From contig NC_058520.1 of the NCBI RefSeq assembly GCF_904849725.1, positions 538,646,083 through 538,710,082 on the forward strand: a DNA stretch of 64,000 nt, given 5' to 3'. The notes under the pieces were generated by a model that saw nothing but the letters and a program-made list of their open reading frames with translations, was not told the origin of the DNA and did not search any database. The DNA comes from Hordeum vulgare subsp. vulgare. Lineage: Eukaryota; Streptophyta; Magnoliopsida; Poales; Poaceae. Made by a program: the position numbers and the translations under genes. Shown one piece after another: positions 10,904 to 22,679 of the stretch; within the stretch, counting starts at the first letter, position 1; every line of letters begins with the position of its first letter.

Positions 10904-13136
10904 TGTAACGACTAATATGCGCCACTTCTCTTATTTGGGGGCGAGGCCTCAAAAGGGGAAAGGGTTGCATCTAAGCGTATCGCAAGCAGGATAACATTGC
11001 CATTGCATAAATAGAGAGATGAGTATTAAGATTCGGCTTACACTCGCCACATGCTAGATTACAATCCACACAAGCATTCATTATTCATACATAAGACGGG
11101 ATCCAACTACAAACAAGATTAACGGCAAAACAATGCTGTCCCGCCTTGCTAGGCCGACGATCACAACCAGGCGCCTCTAATCCTCGGGGTACATCACGTA
11201 TAGCCTGCCACTGGCCTCGTCGAACTCCCACCTTAGCTGAGTATCCTCGGGGATGTCTCGATCCAGAGTACCTGTACCTGTGGGTGGTTGTAGTAAAATG
11301 TGAGCCACGAGGGCTCAACAATCTCATGACCTTGGTATCGAGTCTAACTAAGTTAATAGGTGAGGTTGGGGTTAGTGTTTGAGTTTGCAGCAACCTAAGA
11401 ATATATGGTGGCTAACTTATGAAGATCAGAAATATGATATGGTGGACTACGTAAGACGATCGAGATCTAAGAATGATCACTAAGTGATCCTGAACGCCTA
11501 CTTACGTCATTCATAACCCCACCGTGTTCTCGATCACAGAAGGAGCTCTGAAAGAAACAGTCACGGTTACACACATAGTTGGCAGGTTTTATTTAAGTTA
11601 CTTTCAGTTATCTAGAACCGGATGTTAACAAAATATCCATGTTTTCCACATAACCGCAGACACGACTTTTTGAAAGATCTAACCCTGCACGGGTGCTCCA
11701 ACTAATCCATCACAAATTACCACAGGCCACATAGTCATCCTCGACCACGGAACTTGCGATATCGTCGGATTCCTTAGAGGAAAACCTCAACTCTGGGAAG
11801 TACCCAAAGTCTCACCGGAATCCCAATGCACACGATATATCACTAAGGTAAGACAAGTCCAACAAGACCTCCCGACGTGTCGACGAACCCGATATGAGCC
11901 GCGTATCTCGTTCTTAGGATATGGCAAATAAGATAGTGTATAGGGCCTGATAGAGATCTCCCAAGTTGCCCTGGGTTGGCCCCGCACAGTGCTCTGGTTC
12001 GGACCAACACTCATGAGGAGCACTGGTCCGGGGGGGGGGGTTGATTAGATTCCTCGGGGTAGCTATTCCCTATGATTTTATCAAGTTGTTAGCAAATTAA
12101 CACCAAAGTTGGGTCTTGCGAGACAAGCCTTAACACTAAACTATTTATCAAGGGGGTCCCCATAACAACTCCGAACGTGTTAGGAGCGCTCAGTTATGGA
12201 ATAAAACACCGGTAGACCAAACTAAGGCGGCAATAGCGGAACAAATCACTCGGCAAAAGGCTAGGCCTTCCTCTATATACCAAGTGTATATGTGCATTAA
12301 TTAAATAGCATTTGAATAAGATGATATCAAATTACCCATGTTATCACATGGACCACCTGGCACCTGCAACTAGCAACGCTAAAAAATTAGTGGTTGAGCA
12401 AGCCTAACTTAGGCAAACAATATTTGCTAGGAGGGGAGGTGTTTGAGGTTTCATGGCAATGTTTGATGGCCTATATATCATGTGGTAGGCAGCAGAGATG
12501 TAACGATAGAAACGAATCAAGTAAGCATAACAAAGCTAGAAATGGTATCAAGTCACGATCAGCTTGCCTGAGATTTCTTCAGAGTGGAACTGTTCCTGAT
12601 CTTCCTGTACGAACTCACCGGACTCCTCAAACTCATTTCCGGACCCAGTAGATATCCAAAATAAACAAATAGGAAATAAACACCAGCAATTGATAATGCA
12701 ACAATCAATATGATGCATGGATGCACAACCCCTAATTATGCACATAAACAATCCTTCATAGGTAAAAAAGTGCCACCTCACCACAAAGTGACACTTTTGT
12801 AGAAGTGCTCAACTCTAGAATCCAGTGTCACCATTGGATTCCTTGGGTTTTTCTAACCCAAATCCATATATCATACTGCTATATATGCATGCAGAAAAAC
12901 ACCACAAACAACGAAGGAAATACTACACATCATCAAACTCTGCTATTGTCCAGAACAGGAGTTGTTCTTGAACCTGCCCAATTGGGTATATTCCTCTTCT
13001 AGAAATATTCCAGATTTGGAAATTCATGTAAAACAAAAGAAAAAATCAACACACATATAAACAACAGGGGAGGACTCACCAGGGTTCCCTAAAGCATGAC
13101 ATGTGGGCCGTGGACCCACCTATCAGTGGCACACTA

Positions 13137-14795
13137 ATGACGAGTTGATGAATATACTTCTCGCCCCTCGTTGGTTACCCCAAGTGGAAGGTGGAGATGT
13201 AGTCAGCAGCAAGTTTCCCTTACACGGAGACTGTAAGGTTTATCGAACCAGGAGGACTCCGAGGATCAACAAGTAGGTGTCCGCTGCTCTGGCGCTAGCA
13301 GAAGATGTGGACATGCACACAAAACAAATAACTTTGCCCCCAACAAGTACAAAGAGGTTGTCAATATCTCCGGCCTTGTAGTTTGCAAAGGATCAAAACA
13401 CAAGCGGCAATAGTGATAGTGATTGCAATGGGAAAATAAATAAAAGCTGTAAATGGTGGAGGTGTAAGCAATGGTGGTGATATGGACCGGAGTCACATGA
13501 TGTTCACTAGTGATGACTCTCTCCCAAAAGATGATAAACTACTATGCATGGGTAAACAAATTACAACTGGGCAATTGACAGAATTATAAATGCACCGCAA
13601 TGCTAATTATGCTACTTGAAAGTTAGAGGCTCAATAGTAATGGGCAGTACGCCAAGACAAGTAGATCGTTTATTCGTCAGCATCTACTTACTAATCATCC
13701 ACCTTGAGATATCTATCCAGAACATCTCGCTCGTATTAAGTTGTGAGCCCCACCCAAAGTGTAAACTCGAAGCAACGGACAACTGCATTAACGAACTATG
13801 TGTAAGGTAAATAATCCTTGCAACCGCGGTCACAAGCACCGTTGTTTTCTCCCTAGTGGAAACAACACATCCCATAGTCTCATGTATCTGTCACATAAGC
13901 TAGACATCACGGGGCATGAACCCACAATCATGCATAACGCTCCCTCTTGGAGTTACAGTATACTACTCGGCCAAAGCAATAAAGAGCAACGGAGAACATG
14001 CATGAATCACTAAAGAACATAATATAAAAGGATAATCAAATATATAACTCATCACAATCTGAACATAATCTCATAATCCATCGGATCCCAACAAACCAAG
14101 CATAGCAATAGCAGAAAAATTACATAGGTCCCTTGATCATGTAGGGCAGCTCACAAGGGCTAATCATGGAAGCACAAGATTGGAGAGAAGACATCACATA
14201 GCTATTGGTCATGGACTCATGGTCCAAGGAGGACTACCCATGGCACGTCCGAGAAGCGTCCATGGTAATGGAGAAGCTCCTGGAGGTTAATCCTCCTTCT
14301 AGCAGGGCGCCGGGAAGAGGTCTCCTCACGCTCCCGATCTCGAAAGCGCTGCGGTGGCGGAACGATGGAGAAATTCGCGATTCTGGATATGATGGAAGGG
14401 TTTCCGATCGGAGGGGTAAGTATATGCCAAAGGAGGGCGTTAGAGGAGGTGGGGCCCACCCAGGTGACCTGTGGGCGCGACTAGGGGCCAGGCCGCGCCG
14501 GGAGGCCGCCTGGGCAGCCCATGGCTCCCCTCTGACCCATCTTCGGTGATCTGGAAGCTTCTGTCATGCTGATTTTTATATATTTTTCTCAGGATTTTTG
14601 GTGCTTTGGAAATTTGGGTAAAAAGCCCCTGCAAAAAAGACATCATGAGACAGAAACTAGCACTAGGTGCACTGGGTTAGTAGGTTAGTCTAAATATGTG
14701 TAAAAAGATATAAAAGTGTAGCAAAATATATAACAATGTCACCCGAAAGATCATGAAACAAGCAGAAATTATAGATACGTTTGGGACGTATCACA
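13137..14795 (-). repeat. Athila-type solo LTR nested in the long solo LTR
   Basis: On the minus strand the block begins TGATACGTCCCAAACG, an Athila-type LTR start, and has no internal element sequence beside it. The 7-mer cacacta lies on both sides (13130-13136 and 14794-14800), fitting a solo LTR with a target-site duplication within that 7-mer; exact ends are uncertain by 1-3 bp. A GC-rich patch at 14460-14520 resembles those at 5810 and 8405. Solo LTRs arise by recombination between the two LTRs of a full element. Confidence 0.7.
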
Positions 14796-14836
14796 CACTA
14801 CAACACAAAATAATCATAGAGTAAAATTGGAGTAGT

Positions 14837-14893
14837 GGGGGTTGAACCCACTACCTCTCCACATAAAACAATGCCCCTAACCACTGGGCTACA
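14837..14893 (-). other. tRNA-like module with A-box and B-box motifs
   Basis: On the minus strand TAGCCCAGTGG (complement of 14881-14891) matches the Pol III A-box, and GGTTCAACC (complement of 14840-14848) matches the B-box, at tRNA-like spacing. A full cloverleaf is not evident. It may be a tRNA relic, SINE head or LTR module. Confidence 0.5.
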
Positions 14894-14989
14894 GCAGAAT
14901 AGTTGTTCTTTTAGGGGTAGTAGCTTAGATGTGCTGCCTCTGGTACTTAACAACAACAGGGGAGAAACGAAACAAAAAGGGGCGCCAGG

Positions 14990-15047
14990 GGGACTCAAAC
15001 CCATGATCTTGCGGACAGACGCGCACTCTGCTGCCAGTCGGGCTACG
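14990..15047 (-). other. Second tRNA-like module in the same orientation
   Basis: On the minus strand TAGCCCGACTGG (complement of 15034-15045) resembles an A-box and GGTTTGAGTCC (complement of 14991-15001) a B-box with one change from consensus. It lies about 150 bp from the first module, inside the same long solo LTR. Confidence 0.45.
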
Positions 15048-16554
15048 ATAGGCGATATGCTAGGAAAGGGGAATGGCGCTGGCTATCACTCCAAAAGGGG
15101 TTGCCTTTCCATGCAACGACAGAGAGACGACGACGACAATACTACTCTCGACGCTGCAGACATGCAGCGGTGGCACGATGCACTACGCGAGGCTAAACGC
15201 TTCTACACAGTCCTGAAGCTGGAGGCATCTGCTACGCGGTGCATGCATGCATGCGGTGCTGCGGGCGTGCGATTGCGGTGGCGCTGGTGCAACTCCGACG
15301 CGCGGTAGCGAGCTAGCGTGGGGCGACGCGAACTGCAGACAAAAACGGGGCAGGGCGACTAGGCGATGGCTCACCTACTTACCAGCTTGCAAGGGGAGAG
15401 AACCGAGGAGGAGGACGACGCGTCGGGGCGCTCTGTCGTCGGAGACGTCGACGAAGCAGAGGAGGAAGCCGACGCCTCGAGGCTCCTGCAACCTTGCGCT
15501 CGAACGCGGGGACGACGATGCAGCCCCGTGACGAGGCGATGCAGCCCCGTGACGAGGCGACGCAGACGATCGATGACGCTGTCTCCAGGCGCTGACGGCG
15601 CCGACGAGGACGAAGAAGGTGCCGACAACATTCCTGCCATGCTCCCGCGGCTGCTGGACTCACGGGGGAGAGGAGGTCGAGCTCCCTCCGTCCATGGCGA
15701 TGGTGACGGCGACGCTCGCTACTGGCGGCGGAAGAGGGGGGAGAAGGAGAAAATGGAACCGGGGGAAGGAGGCTAGGGTACCGGGGTCTATAAAGTGGCA
15801 TAGGGCCTCTGTTGGCCGTCAAATCAAGGGAGAGAGGTTCGTGGCATGGGTGGATGCCCTGCCGTACCAGGGGAGGAAGAAGAATAGGGCGACGAGGATC
15901 TCCTCGGCTGCACGGGGCATGCTAGGCCTCTGATGCATTTCCTGGCTCGGGCTAGCTGGGCCGCTAGGAGAGGAAGAAGGGCCAGGTCAGCTCTTCTCTC
16001 ACAGAAATAAACACGCAGTATCTTCCTTTAAAATAATTGCATTGCACAAAATAAATCACAAGGAAAACATGGGAAGGTTTTGAGAAAGAAAAAAATCTGA
16101 ATGGGCTCTTAAAATCATGCACCAATTTATAAAAATAAATTGGGCATTTTGAAGAATAAAAATAAACCCCTTTATATTAAATTAGACCCTGGCCCTTAAA
16201 TAAAACAAAAGGAAAAGAACAAAGGGGTTGTCTCCACAATTACTAAGAAGATTTTTCAAAGAGGAGGAACATTTTTATTTAGGAAAAACAGAAACTTAGA
16301 AATAGCCTCAAAAGAAAATAGGAGAGGAGAGAAAGGGTTTTGGTCTTATGATGCAATTAGTGTGTTTTGAAATGCACTTGTTGCACCCACACATCAAACA
16401 AGCACAAGAGCACATCCACATGCACTTGCACACCACATCACAGTGCACCCACATCAACACAAACTAAACCACAAGGAAAAGATGTATGCATGATGCCATG
16501 ATGCACATAAAAAGATGACACAATTGGGCTCACCCACTTATCATTACCATATCA
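15048..16554. other. CpG-rich then AT-rich right half of the long solo LTR
   Basis: 15100-15950 is GC- and CpG-rich with several overlapping chance frames on both strands and a 19-bp duplication at 15522-15559 (GCAGCCCCGTGACGAGGCG). A plus-strand TATAAA lies at 15789. 15990-16554 is AT-rich with CACATCA-type simple sequence. I see no gene here. Confidence 0.5.
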
Positions 16555-18419
16555 AGGTTGCCATACAAAGAAAGATTACAAGAGGGGCAAGGAATTGCAT
16601 CTGGGCTGCTACAAGTTTCTCGTGGATAAACTGCTGAATGATCTTGCCCCATACCACCATCAAATGGTATGGGTCATAAGGAGAGAACATGATTTTAAGG
16701 ACATGTCTCCTGATGATGTCATCTCTTCCTTCCAACTGTTCGAAGAATCAAATTCAAATGCTACAAGGCATCTTGCCATGCATGGCTCCTCATCACCCAA
16801 GACAAATCTTGCCTTGAAGGCCAAACATGCGAGGGATGATGATGATGTTAGTGAAGAAGAAGAGGAAGGCTATGAAGATGAATAAGATGACGGTCTCTCA
16901 TATGAAGACATGGCTCTCTTTGTCAAGAAGTTCAGTGCTGGAAAATTCAAGGTAAGATTCCAAAAGAAGAAAGTAAGGACTTGTTACAATTGTGAAGAAA
17001 CCAACCACTTCTCAAATGAGTGTCCTTATGAGAAGAGAGAAGACAAACCAAGATTTTTGAAATTTTTTGTGAAGAAGAAGTTGCCTAACCCATTAAACTC
17101 CAAGTTCAGAAAAAGAGATGGGAAGGAAATGGTTGCTCAAGATGAATCCGACCCCGATGATGTTGGGGGTGTTGCAGGCGTAGCACAAGACACTCAAGCC
17201 ACATTAAGACTGGTCAACAAACGTGGTGATGTTGTCACATACAACTACATGAAAGACTACAAAGGTAATGCACACAAATGCCTCATGGCTCAAGATGTGA
17301 TGGAAGATGATGAGGGAGATACATCTTTAGACAAGGTGAAGGTAACTCCACGACCTAACCCTTCTCTATTTTCCTCCAACACATCTAGTGATGAATATCT
17401 TGATGATGAGGATCGTGATCGTGAAACTGAAATCAGTGATGCTATGTTTGCTAAAATGAAGAAAGTCATGTGCTCCCTCAAAGGAAAGAATCTCATTATG
17501 TTTCGTATGCTTATGGAGATGGTGAGTAAGCACACCACCTCCATTAAGGAACTCGAAAATCTCGTTACCGAGGAAAAGAAAAAATGTGAAACCCTTGAGT
17601 AGAAAGTCCTATATGAGGAAGCCCATACTGACGAATTGTGCTTAAAAATAGGTGCAAATATTGATAAGAACACTGAATAACTTGCCTCTTTAACAAAGAC
17701 TGAAAATGCTTATGAAGTGTTAAAAAGAGACACGTGTAAGCTTGACGAGTCCCACTCCGCTCTTTCTAAATATTGTGAGATCTTACATTTGTCTCTCAAG
17801 ACAAAGGAGGTAGAGCTCAACAATCTTACAAACAAGTTTGATGAACTCAAGCTTACATACCTTAACATTCTAGGCAAAGTTTACTCCTCCCCTATTATAA
17901 ATGTTGATGCTTGTGCTACTAACCCGAGGGGTGACCTAGCTAGTGTTCTTGAGGAGAACCGGTTGCTAAAAGCTCAAACTGAAAAAGGGACCATGTCATG
18001 TGCCCAATGACAAAAGAACCGCAATGAAATGTTGAGTGAACACAAGGAGGTTGTGGCTAAAGAAGGGCTTGGATTTGATCCAAGCCTGAACAGGAATGCA
18101 ATAAAGATACATAAGTCCACTGCTCCCCTCGAGGAGATATTTGTGCGGGAAGGGCACATGGAAGACAAATTGGGGGACGTTGAGAAGGTTGCGAGTAGGA
18201 AGGCCACTAGGGGCCAGCCTGCTCCCAACAAACCAAAAGAATGCATGCCTCCATCATATGTGCTCCTTAAGACATAAGATGGAGATGTCTATGCTAAATT
18301 TGTTGGCCCTTGAAATGCTTTTATATTCTATGAAATTTGAGTGTCTAAGACCCTTGTTACTAACATGAGGGGTCCCATTGTAAAATGGATACCTTTAACC
18401 AAGATTTGAAATGTGTGTA
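16555..18419 (+). pseudogene. Gag part 2 of the Maximus-like element with CCHC zinc knuckle
   Basis: Gag resumes right after the solo LTR with a capsid-like helix-rich region (CYKFLVDKLLNDLA, 16605 on), an acidic stretch (DDDDVSEEEEEGYEDE) and a TAA at 16882. The next frame from 16910 carries the nucleocapsid knuckle CYNCEETNHFSNEC (C-x2-C-x4-H-x4-C, about 16982-17025). From 17500 to 18280 several broken frames encode Lys/Glu/Leu-rich coiled coil (ENLVTEEKKKCETLE; LSLKTKEVELNNL), separated by TAG 17600, TAA 17678, TGA 18008 and TAA 18275. Long coiled-coil gag is a Sirevirus feature. Confidence 0.78.
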
Positions 18420-19460
18420 GGTTGCCTTCTCGGGTGGACTTAAATGGGTGATTGACCCTACTCTCTTCACTTAGAGGGAAAAAGGTGATTTAATGTTGTG
18501 TCTAATTTACATAGATGATATCGTTTTTGGTTCCCCTAAAATACATTTATGCAAGACATTTGTGGACTCCATGACAAAGAACTTTGAGATGTCGCTGAAC
18601 ACGGATTTGAAATTCTTTCTCGGTTTCCAAATCCAACGATGACAAGAAGGAATTTTTCTATCTCAAACCAAGTACTTAAAGGATATTATTGCAAAGTTTG
18701 GCATGACAAACGCTAGTCCATGCAAGGTACCCACGCCAACCACAACTACTCTTAACGAGGACACAAGAGGTATTCCATTTGACCCATCTATTTATCGCTC
18801 TATTATTGGTTCCTTGTTTTATCTTTGTGCATCTAGACTAGACATCACGTTAAGTGTAAGCATTTGTGCTAGATTTCAAGCTCCCCCTAAGGAAAACCAT
18901 CATAAGGCGGTTAAGCATATTCTTAGATACCTTGTTCACACCCCAAGGTTGGGTCTATGGTACCCCAAGGATGCTAAGTTTGATCTCATTGGGTACACAG
19001 ATGTAGATTGGGCAGGAGACAAAGTGGGAAGAAAATCCACCTCCGGGGCATGTCAGTTTCTTGGACGCTCATTGGTAAATTGGTCCTCAAAAAAGAAAAA
19101 TTGTGTCTCCCTCTCCATTGCTGAAGCGGAATATATTGCAACCGTAAGCTGTGCAACACAATTGTTATGGATGAGGCAAACTTTGAAGGACTATGGTATA
19201 ACTTACAAACATGTGCCTCTACTATGCGACAATGAAAGTGCCATCAAGATTGCTGAAAACCCTAGTGATCACTCTCGCAGCAAGCACATTGACATTCGTA
19301 TCACTTCTTAAGAGACCATGTGCAAAAGGGTGATATTGACATTGCTCATGTTGGCACGGATATGCAACTTGCTGATATTTTCACCAAGCCACTGGATGAA
19401 CGTAGGTTGTGACAACTCAGACGTGAACTTGGTATCTTAGAACTTGACAACATTATGTGA
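18420..19460 (+). pseudogene. Remnant of copia reverse transcriptase and RNase H
   Basis: The frame begins in the RT palm with the catalytic box YIDDIVFGSP (18510-18540). It continues with the RT C-end (FFLGFQIQ) and copia RNase H: GYTDVDWAGD, the STSGACQFLG patch, SIAEAEYIA, CDNESAIKIA and RSKHIDIR. In-frame stops interrupt it near 18472 and 18641. Around 19300 one base is missing, and the end (ADIFTKPLDE) reads in another frame to TGA 19458-19460. Everything between gag and the palm is absent: protease, integrase and RT fingers. This is a large internal deletion, not a nested insertion. Confidence 0.85.
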
Positions 19461-20221
19461 AATCATGCACTCATGCATACAGTTATGTCATATCCAGTCT
19501 AGATGTAGGCATGTGTTTAGGGGGAGTCACTCAATTCATGAGTAATATCACCCTATATGATGCATAAACGAACCAAACACTCTCAAAGTTACTTTGTCTC
19601 ACTTGTGTGACCCGGTGCTTTAAACAATGGAGTTGTGATGTTGGACTCAAGGTTAAAATCTTCGTAGTGCCAAGTCACATATGCTCAAACATGGTGGATC
19701 CATCCACCGCCCTCTCTTTCTCTCTGAGAGTTTGGATTTTTTTCGTGGCTGTTTCTCTCTAATCTGTCTTTCATTTTCTGCATTTTGAGTGTAGTCGGTA
19801 TATATGACCCTAGATCAGACCGTACCTAAGCCTCTCTCATTATGAGTATAGTCACAAGCTTCTTCTACCCTCTTAAAAAAATGTGTTGGGATTGTGGGAG
19901 TCTTGGTAGCTCTCGGCCTCACCCCCTCCAGTTCTTGGGTTTTTAGAAAGTCTGTATTATCTCTGGTTAACCTGGACCTTCCGAGCTGGCTGGACCTTCC
20001 GGCCGTCGAAACTTCCGAGCATCACGATTAGGGGCTATTAGATGCGAGCAGGGTTTACCAAAGGGGCTATTCCCCATTTGTCTCCCCTCGCCCCTCTCCT
20101 CCTCTCCTCTTCCTACGGCGACCCCTATCCCATTGACGGCTTGCGGGCGTGCGGCCGGCTCCTGGAGCCTCCCTCCTTCCTTCGAGCTCGGAGGGCCTCT
20201 CCCCTGCTCTTCACCGTCCCC
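19461..20221 (+). other. Spacer between copia pol and env-like region
   Basis: No long frame. The stretch contains GGGGGAG-type and CTCTCT tracts and, from 19973, several copies of a GGACCTTCCG/GAACTTCCG motif also found in the LTR. A CT-rich leader-like segment (20080-20220) runs to the ATG of the env-like unit. Confidence 0.5.
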
Positions 20222-22138
20222 ATGGATCAAGGTAACCCAAATTTTTTTCTCTGCCTTCCCTTTGGAATCGATCCTAGGGATTGTGGATTTGCTTACGGGT
20301 TGAGGATAAACACCTCCCTCTATGTTTTTCCCGTACTATCTCCACCATAGCCCAGCAGTATACTCTTCATTCCCATCCATTGCATAGATTATGCCATCCT
20401 CATCTTCGATCTGGAAGGAACCCTGCAAACTGAGTGGTGCCCCGAAACTTCCGGGCAAGCCGGAACTTTCGTCCGCCGGACCTTCATGCCCACCCGGAAC
20501 TTCCGGGCTAAGCAGAGTTCTGGCATTTTCCTCCTTCAATGCGATTTCTTTTTTCCTTTTTCTCTTTTAAGCTTGTGCACTTACTCTATCCCCTTGCTAT
20601 TTCTATCACCTCTCTTCAACAGGTGGCTCTGGCTCGGGTGCTCGACCATCCAAGGTGTAGGAACGGAAATCCAGAGAAAGGGTCAAGAAGACAAAGGTTG
20701 TTGTGTTAGGTCCCGAGAACATGTTTGACTCCTATCCCGAGCCTGATGCTGAGCCCGAAGATCATGACTCACCTTCTCCCTCACCAACTCAGTCAAAGAA
20801 ACAAAAAATGTTTCCAAAAAGGGTAGTTCCATAAGGTGCAAGCCAAGTCACGCTCATCCTCCTCCTCCCTTGCCCATCTCCATGAAAGAGTTGCCAACAC
20901 CAGAGTGGGTTGATAAGCGCCGGATCAATCCCTTTAACGAAGAGTGTGAACATGTGGCAAGCTCCAAGTTCTGGACCTTATTTCAGCAACGCACCTATGA
21001 TGAAATCTTCAATCAGTTTGTCAACAAGTTTGTCATTCAGAAGAGTATCAATGTCGCTCATTTTGACAAGACCCCCACCAACACTGCATATTTTGCGGTG
21101 GTTCAAAAATATGTGTGTCAAGTTCAACCTTATTCCTCTCATGAACTTTCAGCATGAGGTGTCCCCATCCCTTGTGGGTCAATTTTTTGCCACGGTGCAC
21201 TTTGGGACTGATTCACGGCGCACTCTCACATGGATGTCTGGTGATGAGCAGGTCTGTGCCCTGTTCTTTGTGCTGGCTCATCTCTTGGGATATGAGTTCA
21301 CTCACACCACTATTGATCGCGGGTATGAGATCCATGACAAAGGGGTCAATCAGGTTCATCACTTGGCTGCCTTGTACCCGGCTGGTGGACAGGTCGGCTC
21401 TATTGGTGATCTTCTCCCCTTCTATGATATCATGCACCAGATTTTTCATGAAGTGCTTGGTGTCAAGGTTGGTGACCGAAACAAGATTCGTGGTCATCTC
21501 ATCAACCTTCTTAATTTCACTTGTCACAACTCTGGTCGTGTTGATGTGATGGATTTCATATGGAATGAAATGTACAGCATGGTGATGAACCACAAGGTAC
21601 CGATTTATGCTCCCTACATCACTACCTTGTTTGCTGAGTGTACTCCCTATGCGCTTGCTGGCCGGTGCCTGACTGCTCACGCCAACGTTAACTTCTTGGT
21701 CAAAAAGGGCAAGGCCACCGTTAATGAGGGTGATGATGATGAGGAAGAGGATCTTCATGCTGCAGATCACAACACTTTGAACCTCACTCTCACTATGCTT
21801 ATCATCATGGGGAACCTAGTGACTCTGGGTTAGGGAAGAGCAACAAACTCTAGTGGCTTCTGAAGAACATGTTCTGTCTGCAGCAAGATATGCACAAGAA
21901 GCAGTGGGACGAGCACAAGTCTAGGAAGGAGGGCATGAAGGCCCTTAAGGATGGCGTGTGTGCATCTAGCATGACCCTTGCTCATGGTTCTCAGTCTGAT
22001 GTGACCCCGTTTGATCAATACCAGTCCAAGTTTGATCGGTTTGATGTCGAAGCTAGAGATGAAGCCACTTCTCATCACCCTCACGGCCCAGTGTCCAGTG
22101 ATGAGTCCTCCGACGGCTCAATTGATTCCCACAACTAG
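20222..22138 (+). pseudogene. Env-like / plant transposon protein region of the Maximus-like element, apparently with an intron
   Basis: ATG 20222 follows a CT-rich leader. After ten coding bases there is a GTAACC donor (20232) and a pyrimidine-rich acceptor CTCTTCAACAG (ends 20622). Exon 2 continues in phase with Gly/Ser/Lys-rich, then Pro/Glu/Ser-rich sequence. Stops at 20658 and 20832 interrupt it. The main body (20870-21833) needs shifts near 20840 and 21110 and has WVDKRRINPFNEE and MNFQHEVSPSLVGQFFATVHF. A further shift near 21850 leads to a charged tail ending at 22138. Sireviruses carry such a region after pol. I recall a Pfam family called putative plant transposon protein for similar sequence. 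No clear signal peptide or membrane anchor is visible. Confidence 0.65.
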
Positions 22139-22679
22139 AGGTTGGAGTAGTGCATCCTTCGTCTTTTTCCTTTTTGCCATCTTGATGACAAAGGGGGAGA
22201 TGTTAGATTGCTTGATAGGGGTCATCGTTAGGGGTCATCATTATCATTTGCCTATTCTCTTATTTGGTACCATTGCTTTATTTGCTACCTTTGCTTTACT
22301 TGCTACCATTTGAACCTTACTATTGTGTTTTCGTTAAAAACTATCTATCCATGTATGTGCACTTTATGGGTTACATGTGCTACAAGGCATCTTTCATATT
22401 CGTATCTCATATTGTGAGTGATATTCCCATATATGTGTTGTCACACACAAAAATCAGGATTAGTAAATCATTTCATGTTGCCATGTCCTGCTTATATTGG
22501 TAGCACAACGTGAGGGGGAGCTACTTCCAATTGTGTCTTTAACATTCAAATACAAATCTAGAATAAGGCATAAGCTGTGGGGGAGTTATTTCCCTTCATT
22601 AAAACTGCTCTATAACATACATACTTTGTGTGTCTACCCTCACAAGCATTATTGTCATCTATGTCAAAATGGGGGAGAT
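22139..22679 (+). other. 3' untranslated internal region and polypurine tract of the Maximus-like element
   Basis: AT-rich sequence with three GGGGGAG(A/C/T) tracts (about 22192, 22513, 22579) and the final tract AATGGGGGAGAT (22667-22679) abutting the LTR. Multiple polypurine-like tracts before the LTR are known in Sireviruses. Confidence 0.65.

Larger units (their letters stand above)
10904..16554. repeat. Long gypsy-type solo LTR inserted in the copia gag
   Basis: The block starts TGTAACGACTAATATGCGCC and ends CATTACCATATCA, with no coding region or primer site inside, so it is read as one solo LTR of about 4.0 kb once the nested 1.66-kb LTR is removed. Its start and layout (CCCTGCACGGGTG, CGTGGACCCACC) resemble the LTR beginning at 61213. 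This suggests the same group of long-LTR gypsy families (Tekay/Del type, perhaps Jeli- or Daniela-like; tentative). Flanks are ggttt (10899-10903) and ggttg (16556-16560), a near match for a 5-bp target-site duplication. Transcriptional orientation is unresolved. It holds a G11 run at 12030-12040 and a CpG-rich part at 15100-15950. Confidence 0.6.

Noticed and set aside
15100..15933. Overlapping frames on both strands in the CpG-rich part of the solo LTR
   Set aside because: Low-complexity Arg/Ala/Pro/Ser products on both strands; composition effect in an LTR.
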